A DNA stretch of 40,545 bases from positions 1 through 40,545 of the forward strand of contig CANJQH010000025.1 in the NCBI GenBank assembly GCA_947476335.1, written 5' to 3'. The position numbers and the translations under genes are program-made. The stretch comes from Anaerolineae bacterium (GTDB lineage: Bacteria; Chloroflexota; Anaerolineae; J036; Brachytrichaceae). This document shows, one piece after another, positions 8,009 through 15,056 of this stretch (positions are counted from its first letter, which is position 1; each line of letters opens with the position of its first letter). The notes below the pieces were generated by a model that searched no databases, was not told the DNA's origin, and saw nothing but the letters and a program-made list of their open reading frames with translations.

Positions 8009-8944
8009 GTGGCTCGATTCGTTGCGCGCCGGCTGTTCAGCCTGATCTTCGTGCTGTTCAGCATCACGTTTCTCACGTTTCTCGTGGGCTATCTTGCGCC
8101 GGGTGATCCCATTCAGGCGATGATGGGCAGCCGACGCGACCCGAAGATTTACGCTCGTTTGCAGCATGAGTACGGCTTGGATCGGCCGTTCACCGAACAG
8201 TACGCCGCCTACATCAGCGGCGTACTACAGGGTGATCTCGGCAAGAGCTACCGCTTTGCCGGGCGGCCGGTCTGGGATCTCATCAAGACCGGTGCGCCGG
8301 TATCGGCCGAACTCGGCCTGACTGCGCTGGGGATCAGTCTGCTCGTGGGTGTGCCGGTGGGGATGCTGGCCGCGATTCGTGCGGATGGCCTCTTCGACCG
8401 TCTCAGCACCGTCGGGATGCTGCTGATTTACTCGGTGCCGGGATTTGTCATCGCCGGTGTGCTGCAAATCATGCAGGTCATCGCCTATCAAAACAAACTT
8501 CCCAGCCTGCCTACTTCAGGCTGGGGCCGGCCGGAGCACTGGGTGTTGCCGGTGCTGGTGCTGGCAGCGGCAACCACCGGCTACCTCGCCACACTGACAC
8601 GCTCGTCGATGCTCGAAGTGCTTGGACAGGATTACGTCCGAACTGCGCGCGCCAAAGGCGCGTCGCAGGCGCGTGTGATGTTTCACCACGCATTGCGCAA
8701 TGCGCTGATTCCCATTGTCACCGTGCTTGGACCCTCCGTCGCGTTCGTCGTAGTTGGGTCGTTTGCAGTGGAAAATGTGTTTCGCGTCCCCGGAATTGGC
8801 TTCGTCGCTGTGCAGGCTATCGGAACGCGCGACTATCCAGTCATTCAAAGTGTCACGCTGATACTGGCGGCAGCTGTGGTGGTGATGAACCTGATCACTG
8901 ACATGGCCTACACCGTGCTGGATCCGCGCATTCGTACCCGCTGA
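8009..8944 (+). CDS. ABC importer permease, DppB/OppB type
   Basis: 311 aa starting at GTG 8009, 3 bp after the binding-protein stop. It is an inner-membrane permease with about six helices. The N-terminus (FVARRLFSLIFVLFSITFLTFLVGYLAPGDP) is the usual DppB start. The ATPase-contact EAA loop reads VRTARAKGASQARVMFHHALRNALIP (about residues 209-234). It forms the translocation channel with the next gene's product. The tight spacing marks one operon. Confidence 0.93.
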   Translation: MARFVARRLFSLIFVLFSITFLTFLVGYLAPGDPIQAMMGSRRDPKIYARLQHEYGLDRPFTEQYAAYISGVLQGDLGKSYRFAGRPVWDLIKTGAPVSAELGLTALGISLLVGVPVGMLAAIRADGLFDRLSTVGMLLIYSVPGFVIAGVLQIMQVIAYQNKLPSLPTSGWGRPEHWVLPVLVLAAATTGYLATLTRSSMLEVLGQDYVRTARAKGASQARVMFHHALRNALIPIVTVLGPSVAFVVVGSFAVENVFRVPGIGFVAVQAIGTRDYPVIQSVTLILAAAVVVMNLITDMAYTVLDPRIRTR

Positions 8945-8947
8945 ATC

Positions 8948-9778
8948 ATGCGACGCCTTAAAAAAAATCCTGTGGCGTTCGCTGCATTGATTGTGCTGGC
9001 GGCCATGTGTGTGTTCGCTGTGCTCGGGCCGTGGTTGCATCGTGTTGACCCGGCGCTGCAGGATGTCGACAATTTGCGCGCGTTTCCGTCTGCACTGCAC
9101 CCGCTTGGAACCGACGATCGCGGTCGTGACACGCTTGCGCGTCTGATGATCGGGCTGCGCGTATCTTTGTTGGTCGCGGTGGCTGTGGAAGCGTTCAACG
9201 TGGTTGTTGGCGCCGGGCTGGGGCTGGCCGCGGGCTATTTCGGTGGTGCAGTTGATTTTGTCGTGTCGCGTCTGGCCGACATGTTGTTCGCCTTTCCCGG
9301 CATTTTGCTGGCGATTCTGATCTCGGCTGTGTTCGGTTCGTCCATCGGTACGTTGGGCGACGGCGCTGGCCGGCTGCTGCTGGTGTCTGGCAGCCTGGCA
9401 CTGGTGGGGTGGCCGTTGATGGCGCGTTACGTGCGTGGCCAGACGCTGGCGCTGCGCGAACGACCGTGGATCGACGGTTCCCGCGCGCTCGGTGCGAGTG
9501 ATGTGGCGATCCTGCTTCGGCACATTCTGCCCAATCTGGGCAATTTGGTCATCGTCAGCGCTACGCTGGACGTGGCTGGCGTCGTCGTCAGCGAAGCCAC
9601 GCTCGGCCTGCTCGGCCTCAGCGCGCAACCGCCGCAGACCAGCCTGGGCAAAATGATCGTCGAGGCGTTCGGCTACATCACGCTGAACTGGACGCAGGTG
9701 TTTTGGCCGAGCCTGGCGCTTTCTGTGCTCGTGCTGGCGGTGTCGTTTCTCGGTGATGGGCTGCGCGAGAAAGTGTAG
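8948..9778 (+). CDS. ABC importer permease, DppC/OppC type
   Basis: 276 aa, ATG 3 bp after the dppB-like stop. It has the usual short cytoplasmic N-terminus (RRLKKNPVAFAALIVLA), the periplasmic motif HPLGTDDRGRDTLARLMIGLRVSL, and the EAA loop (DGSRALGASDVAILLRHILPN). It partners the DppB-type permease. The operon stops here: no DppD/DppF ATPases follow, only a convergent gene after a strong palindrome. The importer must therefore use ATPases encoded elsewhere. Confidence 0.93.
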   Translation: MRRLKKNPVAFAALIVLAAMCVFAVLGPWLHRVDPALQDVDNLRAFPSALHPLGTDDRGRDTLARLMIGLRVSLLVAVAVEAFNVVVGAGLGLAAGYFGGAVDFVVSRLADMLFAFPGILLAILISAVFGSSIGTLGDGAGRLLLVSGSLALVGWPLMARYVRGQTLALRERPWIDGSRALGASDVAILLRHILPNLGNLVIVSATLDVAGVVVSEATLGLLGLSAQPPQTSLGKMIVEAFGYITLNWTQVFWPSLALSVLVLAVSFLGDGLREKV

Positions 9779-9787
9779 CGATGCCTG

Positions 9788-9844
9788 CGAAACGAAGGAA
9801 ACGAACCCGTCTTCTAAGAAGACGGGTTCGTTTCCTTCGTTTCG
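9788..9844. terminator. Perfect 28-bp inverted repeat between convergent genes
   Basis: Two 28-bp arms starting CGAAACGAAGGAAACG, with one A at the centre (9816), form an uninterrupted hairpin. It lies 9 bp after the permease stop and overlaps the last nine or so codons and the stop of the minus-strand DeoC-like gene (TAG at 9814-9816 in the centre). It probably terminates both transcripts. No flanking target duplication is visible, so a mobile origin is not shown. Confidence 0.8.
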
Positions 9845-10317
9845 TAGGTGCCGCAGGGGAGGATGCCCTGTGCTCCGGCGGCCTGCACGATTTCCGCCGC
9901 GATGCGTTGCTCATGTTCGTCGAGCAGCGCCAAGTCAATGCAGATGTACAACTCGGCCTGCTTGCGCTTCGAACGACGACAGGAGTTGAGCACGCCGGCG
10001 ACATCACTTTTGACGAAATCGAGCAGCCCACTCTTCAGCGCGCCAATATTGAGCGGGGATTCGATGCGCCGGGCACCGGCCTCGATGGCCTGATCGGCCT
10101 CAAACATTTTGGCGAGCGTAGTCGAGGCGCCGCCGGGTGCGCCGATTCGCACACCCAGCTGCACATTTGAGCCGGCAAGCAGGTCAGCGGCAAGGCGGGT
10201 CCAGCAAGGATGGACGACGAGCGTCGCCAGCCCACGCGCGCGGGCATCGGCGGCGGCTATTTCAAGCTGCGTACGCGTGACGTCCAGCCGGAGCATGTTG
10301 TGCTCGTTCGTGCTCAT
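9814..10317 (-). CDS. Truncated DeoC-like aldolase homologue, probably inactive
   Basis: 167 aa that resemble the first two thirds of deoxyribose-phosphate aldolase: VVHPCWTRLAADLLAGSNVQLGVRIGAPGGASTTLAKMFEADQAIE and LNIGALKSG match the family. Normal DeoC has about 220-260 aa. Here the barrel stops soon after the position of the Schiff-base lysine: the family's FVKTSTGF reads GILPCG, so the lysine is lost, and the second catalytic lysine region is absent. The acidic DMVIN motif reads SPLNIG. The C-terminal residues YETKETNPSS come from the 28-bp palindrome, suggesting the hairpin cut the gene short. The ATG overlaps the epimerase stop (ATGA). It could be a decaying gene or a DeoC-derived protein with another role. 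Confidence 0.6.
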   Translation of the reverse strand: MSTNEHNMLRLDVTRTQLEIAAADARARGLATLVVHPCWTRLAADLLAGSNVQLGVRIGAPGGASTTLAKMFEADQAIEAGARRIESPLNIGALKSGLLDFVKSDVAGVLNSCRRSKRKQAELYICIDLALLDEHEQRIAAEIVQAAGAQGILPCGTYETKETNPSS

Positions 10318-10709
10318 GCGACCTGATATAGCTCCACGAGCACGCCGAATGTGCTGCGCGGGTGAATGAACGCATAGCGCGTGCCGCTCGGCTTGGTGAT
10401 CGGCTGCGGATTAATCAGCTCGACACCATGCGCTGCCATGCGCACGAGCACTGCGTCGATATCGTCGACGCGCAAGCACAAATGGTGCATGCCCTGACCG
10501 TTCTTGCTCATCCATTTGGCGATGCCGGTCCCCTCCTGCGTTGGCTGCACCAGCTCGATGTGACTTTCGCCCAGCGGCAGAAAAGCCACCCGCACGCCTT
10601 CGCGCTCCACGTCCTGTACTTCCGCCAGATCCAGGCCGAGTGCGTCTCGATAAAAACGCAGTGCCGCGTCGATGTCCGGCACTGCGATGGCGATGTGATC
10701 GATGTTCAT
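10314..10709 (-). CDS. mce: Methylmalonyl-CoA epimerase
   Basis: 131 aa, the usual length, of the glyoxalase/VOC fold. It interconverts (S)- and (R)-methylmalonyl-CoA between propionyl-CoA carboxylase and the B12-dependent mutase. Visible motifs are IDHIAIAVPDIDAALRFYRD at the N-terminus (first metal His), GMHHLCLRVDDIDA in the middle (second His), and FGVLVELYQ at the end (Glu ligand). I chose ATG 10709, where homologues start; the longer frame to 10790 would overlap glgC. The gene overlaps the end of nothing upstream (20 bp gap to the glgC stop), so glgC-mce-deoC-like form one unit. No mutase or carboxylase gene is in the window. Confidence 0.9.
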   Translation of the reverse strand: MNIDHIAIAVPDIDAALRFYRDALGLDLAEVQDVEREGVRVAFLPLGESHIELVQPTQEGTGIAKWMSKNGQGMHHLCLRVDDIDAVLVRMAAHGVELINPQPITKPSGTRYAFIHPRSTFGVLVELYQVA

Positions 10710-10728
10710 TATTCTGTTCGTCGGTTCG

Positions 10729-11991
10729 TCAGTCCGTCGCTTCTGCATTGAACAGCGTTCCACTTGGGATATCGCCGTTGAATTTGTCATCTGTCAGGTC
10801 ACTGCCGACCACAACGTTGCGCCCGATCTTGATCTCCGGCGGGATGATCGTCCCCTTGCCGATGACGGTGATGCCGGTGGTGAGCCCAATTTCCTTGATC
10901 GGCGTGTAATCCGCGCCGTGGCCGACCTGGGCGAAGCGACCGATGACGACATTTTTGTCGATGATGCATTTGTCGATCACCGCGCCGGCTTCGATCACTG
11001 TGTCGGGCAGGATGATCGATTGCTTGACGACTGCGCCGCGCGCCACGCGCACGCCGGGCGAGAGCACCGAATATTCGACCGTCCCTTCGATCGTGCAGCC
11101 GTCGGTGATCAGGCTATGGTTCACCGTTGCACCGGTGCGGATGTTGACGGGCGGGCGCTCTTCGCTGCGCGTGTGAATGACCCAGTCGCGGTCGAGCAGG
11201 TCGAGCGGTGGCGAATCCTGCAGCAGATCCATGTGCGCTTCCCAGTACGACTGAATCGTTCCGACGTCGACCCAGTATTCGCCGTACGGATACGCAAACA
11301 CGCGATAGTTCTCATTGACCATCTTCGGGAACACGTCTTTGCCGAAGTCCTTGGACGAATTCGAATCAGATGCGTCTTCGGTGAGGACTTTGACGAGCGT
11401 GTCGTAGTTGAACACATAGATGCCCATCGACGCGAGCGTACCCTTGGGCTGCTTCGGTTTTTCGTCGAAGCTGGTGACGCGGTATTCCGTATCTGTCTGC
11501 ACGATGCCGAAGCGGCTGGCTTCGTCGAGCGAAACCTTCAGCGTGGCGACAGTCACATCCGCTCGTCGATCCTGATGAAACTGGATCATGCGGCTGTAGT
11601 CCATTTTGTAGATGTGATCGCCGGACAGAATCAGCACATAGTCGGCACGGGCGTTGCGCACAAAGTCGATGTTTTGATAAATCGCATCCGCAGTGCCGTC
11701 GTACCAGTCGGAATCCATGCGGCCGAGGTACGGCTGCAGTAGTGAAACGCCGCCATTCATGCGATCCATATCCCATGGCGCGCCATTGCGGATGTGATCC
11801 TGCAGTGAGCGTGGGCGATATTGTGTGACGACACCGACTGTCGTAATTCCACTGTTTGTGCAATTCGACAATGGGAAGTCGATGATGCGATATTTGCCTG
11901 CAAATGGCACTGCAGGCTTTGCCCGTTTATTCGCAAGAACGCTGAGTCGAGTTCCTTTACCGCCGGCCAGAATCATCGCCAAAGTTCGCAT
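10729..11991 (-). CDS. glgC: Glucose-1-phosphate adenylyltransferase (ADP-glucose pyrophosphorylase)
   Basis: 420 aa. It makes ADP-glucose from ATP and glucose 1-phosphate, the first committed step of glycogen synthesis. The N-terminal nucleotidyltransferase domain carries MILAGGKGTRLSVLANKRAKPAVPFAGKYRIIDF, WYDGTADAIYQN, LSGDHIYKMDY and SFDEKP. The C-terminal part (from about 290) is a left-handed beta-helix with hexapeptide repeats. GGAG eight bases before ATG 11991 decides the start over the GTG at 12000. Glycogen synthase is not in the window. The link to the downstream epimerase is unexplained. Confidence 0.96.
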   Translation of the reverse strand: MRTLAMILAGGKGTRLSVLANKRAKPAVPFAGKYRIIDFPLSNCTNSGITTVGVVTQYRPRSLQDHIRNGAPWDMDRMNGGVSLLQPYLGRMDSDWYDGTADAIYQNIDFVRNARADYVLILSGDHIYKMDYSRMIQFHQDRRADVTVATLKVSLDEASRFGIVQTDTEYRVTSFDEKPKQPKGTLASMGIYVFNYDTLVKVLTEDASDSNSSKDFGKDVFPKMVNENYRVFAYPYGEYWVDVGTIQSYWEAHMDLLQDSPPLDLLDRDWVIHTRSEERPPVNIRTGATVNHSLITDGCTIEGTVEYSVLSPGVRVARGAVVKQSIILPDTVIEAGAVIDKCIIDKNVVIGRFAQVGHGADYTPIKEIGLTTGITVIGKGTIIPPEIKIGRNVVVGSDLTDDKFNGDIPSGTLFNAEATD

Positions 11992-12050
11992 GCAGTTCAC
12001 TCCGTAAAAAAGTAATGAGCCGAAGAAATTACATTGTATTGAATTTTTGG

Positions 12051-12162
12051 GTAACTACTCAGGCCAGCCATTTTTCCAACGCGAAACACACTATTCTCTC
12101 CCCCGGAGGGGGAGAGAATAGTGTGTTTCGCGGGAAATACTGATTTGGGCCTGAGTAGTTAC
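12051..12162 (-). mobile_element. Palindromic element family A, 112-bp copy
   Basis: 15-bp perfect ends GTAACTACTCAGGCC/GGCCTGAGTAGTTAC; ATTTTTGG is repeated at 12043-12050 and 12163-12170. It is inverted relative to most copies: the CAGTATTTCCC sequence is in the right arm, as its complement. The right duplication ends 11 bp downstream of the stop codon of the minus-strand oxidoreductase, and the element lies in the leader of glgC. Confidence 0.96.
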
Positions 12163-12181
12163 ATTTTTGGAACAATCTGCT

Positions 12182-13534
12182 CTACAAGTTCACCACTTGT
12201 CCGCTGCGCCGTGATTCCTCGGCGGCGAAGGCGATCAGATGGCTGGCGAGCGAAACACGTGCTGTGGTGCGGCTGCGCGTCTCACGGCCTTTGAGCGCGT
12301 CGCTCTTGAGCGCGTCGCTCTTGAGCGCGTCGCTCTTGAGCGCGTCGCTCTTGAGCGCGTCGACGAAATCGCGCATCAGTCCGGCGTCGCCGCCGCCGTG
12401 GCCGCTGCTGCCGGCTTCTGGGCGAATGACTTCGACTTTCGTGCTGCCGTGGCGCACCAGCCGAAATTCATGCGGTCGTCCTTCGACGAAATCACCGAAG
12501 AGCGTGGCCTTCGTGCCATCCCAGCGCATGGTGCGGCCTTCGAAGTCGCTGTGGCCATGCATGGTAAATGTGCAGGTGACGCCGCCGTCGAATTCCATAT
12601 TGATCACCTGACGATCGACCACGTCGTTGTCGCAGTGAAATACACAGCGGCCGAACTGCGACGTGCGCAGAATTTCCATGCGCTCTTCTGCCGGTACGGC
12701 TGCGTTGCCGAAGGCGCGGTTGGCGAAGAAGAGCGGCACAGTCCAGTTCTGCGTCGGTTCTGCGCCGTATAGACGCGGCGCGTACCAGATGCATTCGTCG
12801 GCTGCCGGGCAGCCATCGGTGCAGCGCAGTGGCGCACCATGCGGCGCGCGCTCGGCGCGATAGTGCGACAGCGAACCGAAGGAGCTCAGCCGCTTCACTT
12901 CACGGCCCATTGTCCATACCAGGATGTCCAGATCGTGGCAACATTTGGCGAGGATCATCGGCGTCGACGCCGCCTCGTTGCCCCAGTCGCCGCGCACGAA
13001 ACTGTGCGACATATGCCACCAGCTGACATTTTCGCGATGGTCGATGGTGACGATCTCGCCGAGCTTGCCGGAATGGACGATGTCGTAGAGCGTGTTGAAG
13101 AACGGTGTGTAGCGCAGCACGTGGCAAACCTGCAGCGTGCGGCCGAGTCGTTCGCTTTCCTCGACGAGCATGCGGCAGTCGGCGGCACTGGTGGCCATGG
13201 GCTTTTCGAGCAGCACATCGTAGCCGGCACGCAGCAGCGCCAGCGTTGATTCAAGATGTGTGCGGTCCTGCGTGCAGTTGATCGCCGCGCGCGCCAGCTT
13301 CGGCTGTGCGCACAACGCCTGCCACGAATCGAAGCGTCGCTCCGGTTCGATTTCATGTCGATTTGAAAAAAAATCGCGTCGCGCCTGATCCGGCTCGGCT
13401 ACGGCGGTGAAGTTGATGGAATCTGGATTCTCGAATGCGAAGGCACCGTATACGTGCGCACCGCGCCCACCTGCGCCGACGAGCACGGCGTCGATGGGTG
13501 CGCTCGGTTTCGTCGATGTGTTGTCGAAAGTCAT
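12182..13534 (-). CDS. Gfo/Idh/MocA-family NAD(P)-dependent oxidoreductase
   Basis: 450 aa. The N-terminal Rossmann domain has AVLVGAGGRGAHVYGAF and the family motif LLEKPMATSAADC (about residues 104-116); the substrate domain includes HDLDILVWTMG. A Cys-containing insert (LRCTDGCPAADECIWYAPRLYG) is seen in a subset of the family and might bind a metal. Typical substrates are sugars, inositols or their derivatives; the actual one is unknown. Near the C-terminus five consecutive ALKSD-like units come from a 15-bp DNA tandem repeat. I chose ATG 13534; a longer frame reaches 13573. No clear ribosome site is visible. Confidence 0.88.
   Translation of the reverse strand: MTFDNTSTKPSAPIDAVLVGAGGRGAHVYGAFAFENPDSINFTAVAEPDQARRDFFSNRHEIEPERRFDSWQALCAQPKLARAAINCTQDRTHLESTLALLRAGYDVLLEKPMATSAADCRMLVEESERLGRTLQVCHVLRYTPFFNTLYDIVHSGKLGEIVTIDHRENVSWWHMSHSFVRGDWGNEAASTPMILAKCCHDLDILVWTMGREVKRLSSFGSLSHYRAERAPHGAPLRCTDGCPAADECIWYAPRLYGAEPTQNWTVPLFFANRAFGNAAVPAEERMEILRTSQFGRCVFHCDNDVVDRQVINMEFDGGVTCTFTMHGHSDFEGRTMRWDGTKATLFGDFVEGRPHEFRLVRHGSTKVEVIRPEAGSSGHGGGDAGLMRDFVDALKSDALKSDALKSDALKSDALKGRETRSRTTARVSLASHLIAFAAEESRRSGQVVNL
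12291..12362. repeat. 15-bp tandem repeat inside the oxidoreductase gene
   Basis: The plus-strand unit TTGAGCGCGTCGCTC occurs four times exactly, followed by a partial fifth. Because 15 is a multiple of three, it adds whole ALKSD pentapeptides to a surface helix about 30 residues before the C-terminal motif, and copy-number change would not shift the frame. Confidence 0.97.
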
Positions 13535-13599
13535 GCATAAATTATCGACGCGACGCCGTCGATGCGCTTTCAAGAGTACATTCGCGGTTGGAGGAACTT

Positions 13600-13660
13600 T
13601 ATCTCCTGCGAAATACGCACATGTTTCATGTTGGAAAACATGATGGCCAGAGCCGTTACT
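13600..13660. repeat. Degenerate remnant of family A
   Basis: The segment CACATGTTTCATGTTGGAAAACATGATGGCC...GCCGTTAC resembles the right arm of family A (TGTGTTTCGCGTTGGAAAAATGGCTGGCC...GTTAC). No duplication or left end is certain. It abuts the target duplication of the next, intact copy. Confidence 0.5.
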
Positions 13661-13668
13661 GTTTTTTC

Positions 13669-13872
13669 GTACCTACTCAGGCCCAAATCAATATTTCCCG
13701 CGAAACACGCTATTCCTTCTCCTGAAGGGGGAAGGAATAGCGTGTTTCGCGTTGGAAAAATGGCTAAGTTCCTGTCCATAAGTTTTGTCCGGCAGATTCG
13801 CCTCCACCGCTTTGCGGGGGAGGCGAATCTGCCGCCAGAACTTTTGGCGACTCACTTAGCCTGAGTAGGTAC
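13669..13872 (+). mobile_element. Family A element carrying a nested family B element
   Basis: The ends GTACCTACTC and GAGTAGGTAC are complementary variants of the family ends. The target duplication is GTTTTTTC at 13661-13668 and 13873-13880. Without the 90-bp insert and its TA duplication the element is 112 bp, the standard length. The inner stem also has paired changes (ACACGCTATTCCTTC... with GAAGGAATAGCGTGT). The right end supplies the last codons and the stop of the Rieske oxygenase gene. Confidence 0.96.
13767..13856 (+). mobile_element. Palindromic element family B, copy 2, nested in family A
   Basis: 90 bp, AGTTCCTGTCC...GGCGACTCACT, with TA at 13765-13766 and 13857-13858. Joining the flanks gives GGCTAGCCTGAG, which differs from the family A consensus GGCTGGCCTGAG by one base, so the insertion site is seen directly as CTAG with TA duplicated. 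Confidence 0.96.
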
Positions 13873-14956
13873 GTTTTTTCAAACAGCCTTTCAACAGCGC
13901 CTGAAAATGATGCACACCCTCTTCGCGTTCGACGGAAAATCGGCCGGTGTGGTACGAACGCGAATGCAGGCCATGCTGCACATGCGCACAGATTTCTTCG
14001 TCCTCGCGCTGCACTTCTTCGCTGTAGCGTACGTCCGTTGCGATTTGCTCCTGCGCCGCATGCGATGTGACATCGTCATAGAAGTAATCGAAGATCACCT
14101 CACAGTGTTCTGCATCGAGCGGACGTACGTAGTTCAATTGCAGGCGCCCGGCGATGATGTTCAACATCAGATTTGGGAAGACGCAGTAGTAGAACGCTTC
14201 GGTTGCGTTCGCGCCGTACATGCTGTTGTCGGCATCACTGCGGAAAGGGCTGTACTGCAGCGAATACCACGGATGCGCTTCGGTCACGTAGTTCGTGTAG
14301 TCCAGTACTTTGTTCAGCTCGGGATGCACGATCGGTACGTGATACCCCTCGAGATAGTTGTCCATGTACACCTTCCAGTTACACGCGACCGGGTAGACGT
14401 AGCGCGCGTGAAACTGTTTGTCGCGCAGTGTGGCTGGTGTGATGCGTTCGCGAATGCCGGCGAGGACTTCGTCGATCTGCGGCGCATCGCCGGAAAGGTC
14501 GACGAAGAGCAATCCTTCCCACTCTGTGATGCGCACGGCGCGCAGGCCGAAATCCTCGCGCTCGAAGAGGTCGACGCGATTCCAGTGTGGCACGCCGCGC
14601 AACCGGCCGTCGAGCGTGTACGTCCAGCCGTGGTACTTGCATTGCAGCATGCGCGCGCCGCAGCCATCGCCCGTCGCCAGCGGGCCGGCGCGGTGACGGC
14701 AGACGTTGTAGAACGCGCGCGCTTGTCCGTGCTGGTCGCGCACGAGCAGAATCGACTCGCCCGCGACGGATGCCACGCGCGTGTCGCCGATGTTTGGAAT
14801 CATGCAGACGTGGCCAATATATTGCCACGTGCGCGCGAAAATCACTTCGCGCTCGTGCGCATTAAACGACGAGTCGGTGTACCACGACGCAGGAATCGTC
14901 TCGGCGCGCTCAAGTGGCTCAATGGCGAGGGTGGTGGGCGTGAAGTCGGGAAGCAT
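13856..14956 (-). CDS. Rieske non-heme iron oxygenase, alpha subunit type
   Basis: 366 aa. The N-terminal Rieske domain binds a [2Fe-2S] cluster through CRHRAGPLATGDGCG and CKYHGW (C-x-H ... C-x2-H, about residues 86-108). The catalytic domain has the iron-binding motif DNYLEGYHVPIVHPEL (two His, with a later Asp). Length and pattern resemble the single-component group that includes choline, carnitine and glycine-betaine monooxygenases, but the substrate is not assigned. It needs a reductase, absent here. I chose ATG 14956 (MLPDFTP). The final residues KKRTYSG and the stop come from the inserted repeat, so the natural C-terminus was probably a few residues different. Confidence 0.9.
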   Translation of the reverse strand: MLPDFTPTTLAIEPLERAETIPASWYTDSSFNAHEREVIFARTWQYIGHVCMIPNIGDTRVASVAGESILLVRDQHGQARAFYNVCRHRAGPLATGDGCGARMLQCKYHGWTYTLDGRLRGVPHWNRVDLFEREDFGLRAVRITEWEGLLFVDLSGDAPQIDEVLAGIRERITPATLRDKQFHARYVYPVACNWKVYMDNYLEGYHVPIVHPELNKVLDYTNYVTEAHPWYSLQYSPFRSDADNSMYGANATEAFYYCVFPNLMLNIIAGRLQLNYVRPLDAEHCEVIFDYFYDDVTSHAAQEQIATDVRYSEEVQREDEEICAHVQHGLHSRSYHTGRFSVEREEGVHHFQALLKGCLKKRTYSG

Positions 14957-14971
14957 AGGGTGGGAGCGGAG

Positions 14972-15050
14972 TAGAGAGTCAGAGTCAGAGTAGAGAGTCA
15001 GAGTGGACAGCAATGCGTCGCATACTCTCCACTCTGACCCTCTGCTCTCT
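14972..15050. repeat. Short hairpin repeat with GAGAGTCAGAGT motif
   Basis: AGAGAGTCAGAGT occurs twice in direct orientation, and the second copy pairs with a complementary right arm (GTCAGAGTGG at 14997-15006 with CCACTCTGAC at 15029-15038, extending into CTCTGCTCTCT). The same TAGAGAGTCAGAGT motif recurs at about 21187 and 40377. It lies between the Rieske and dipeptidase genes. Confidence 0.75.
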
Positions 15051-15056
15051 CCTTCA

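Noticed and set aside
9788-9844. Palindrome as another MITE
   Set aside because: No direct repeats flank it (GATGCCTG against TAGGTGCC) and there is no second copy in the window; kept as a terminator-like hairpin.
10702-11742. 346-aa open frame on the plus strand opposite glgC
   Set aside because: Shadow of glgC; the repeated DVD/VRV pattern reflects the codon structure of the real gene.
13907-14974. 355-aa open frame on the plus strand opposite the Rieske gene
   Set aside because: Shadow of a gene with clear Rieske and iron motifs; no family signature of its own.
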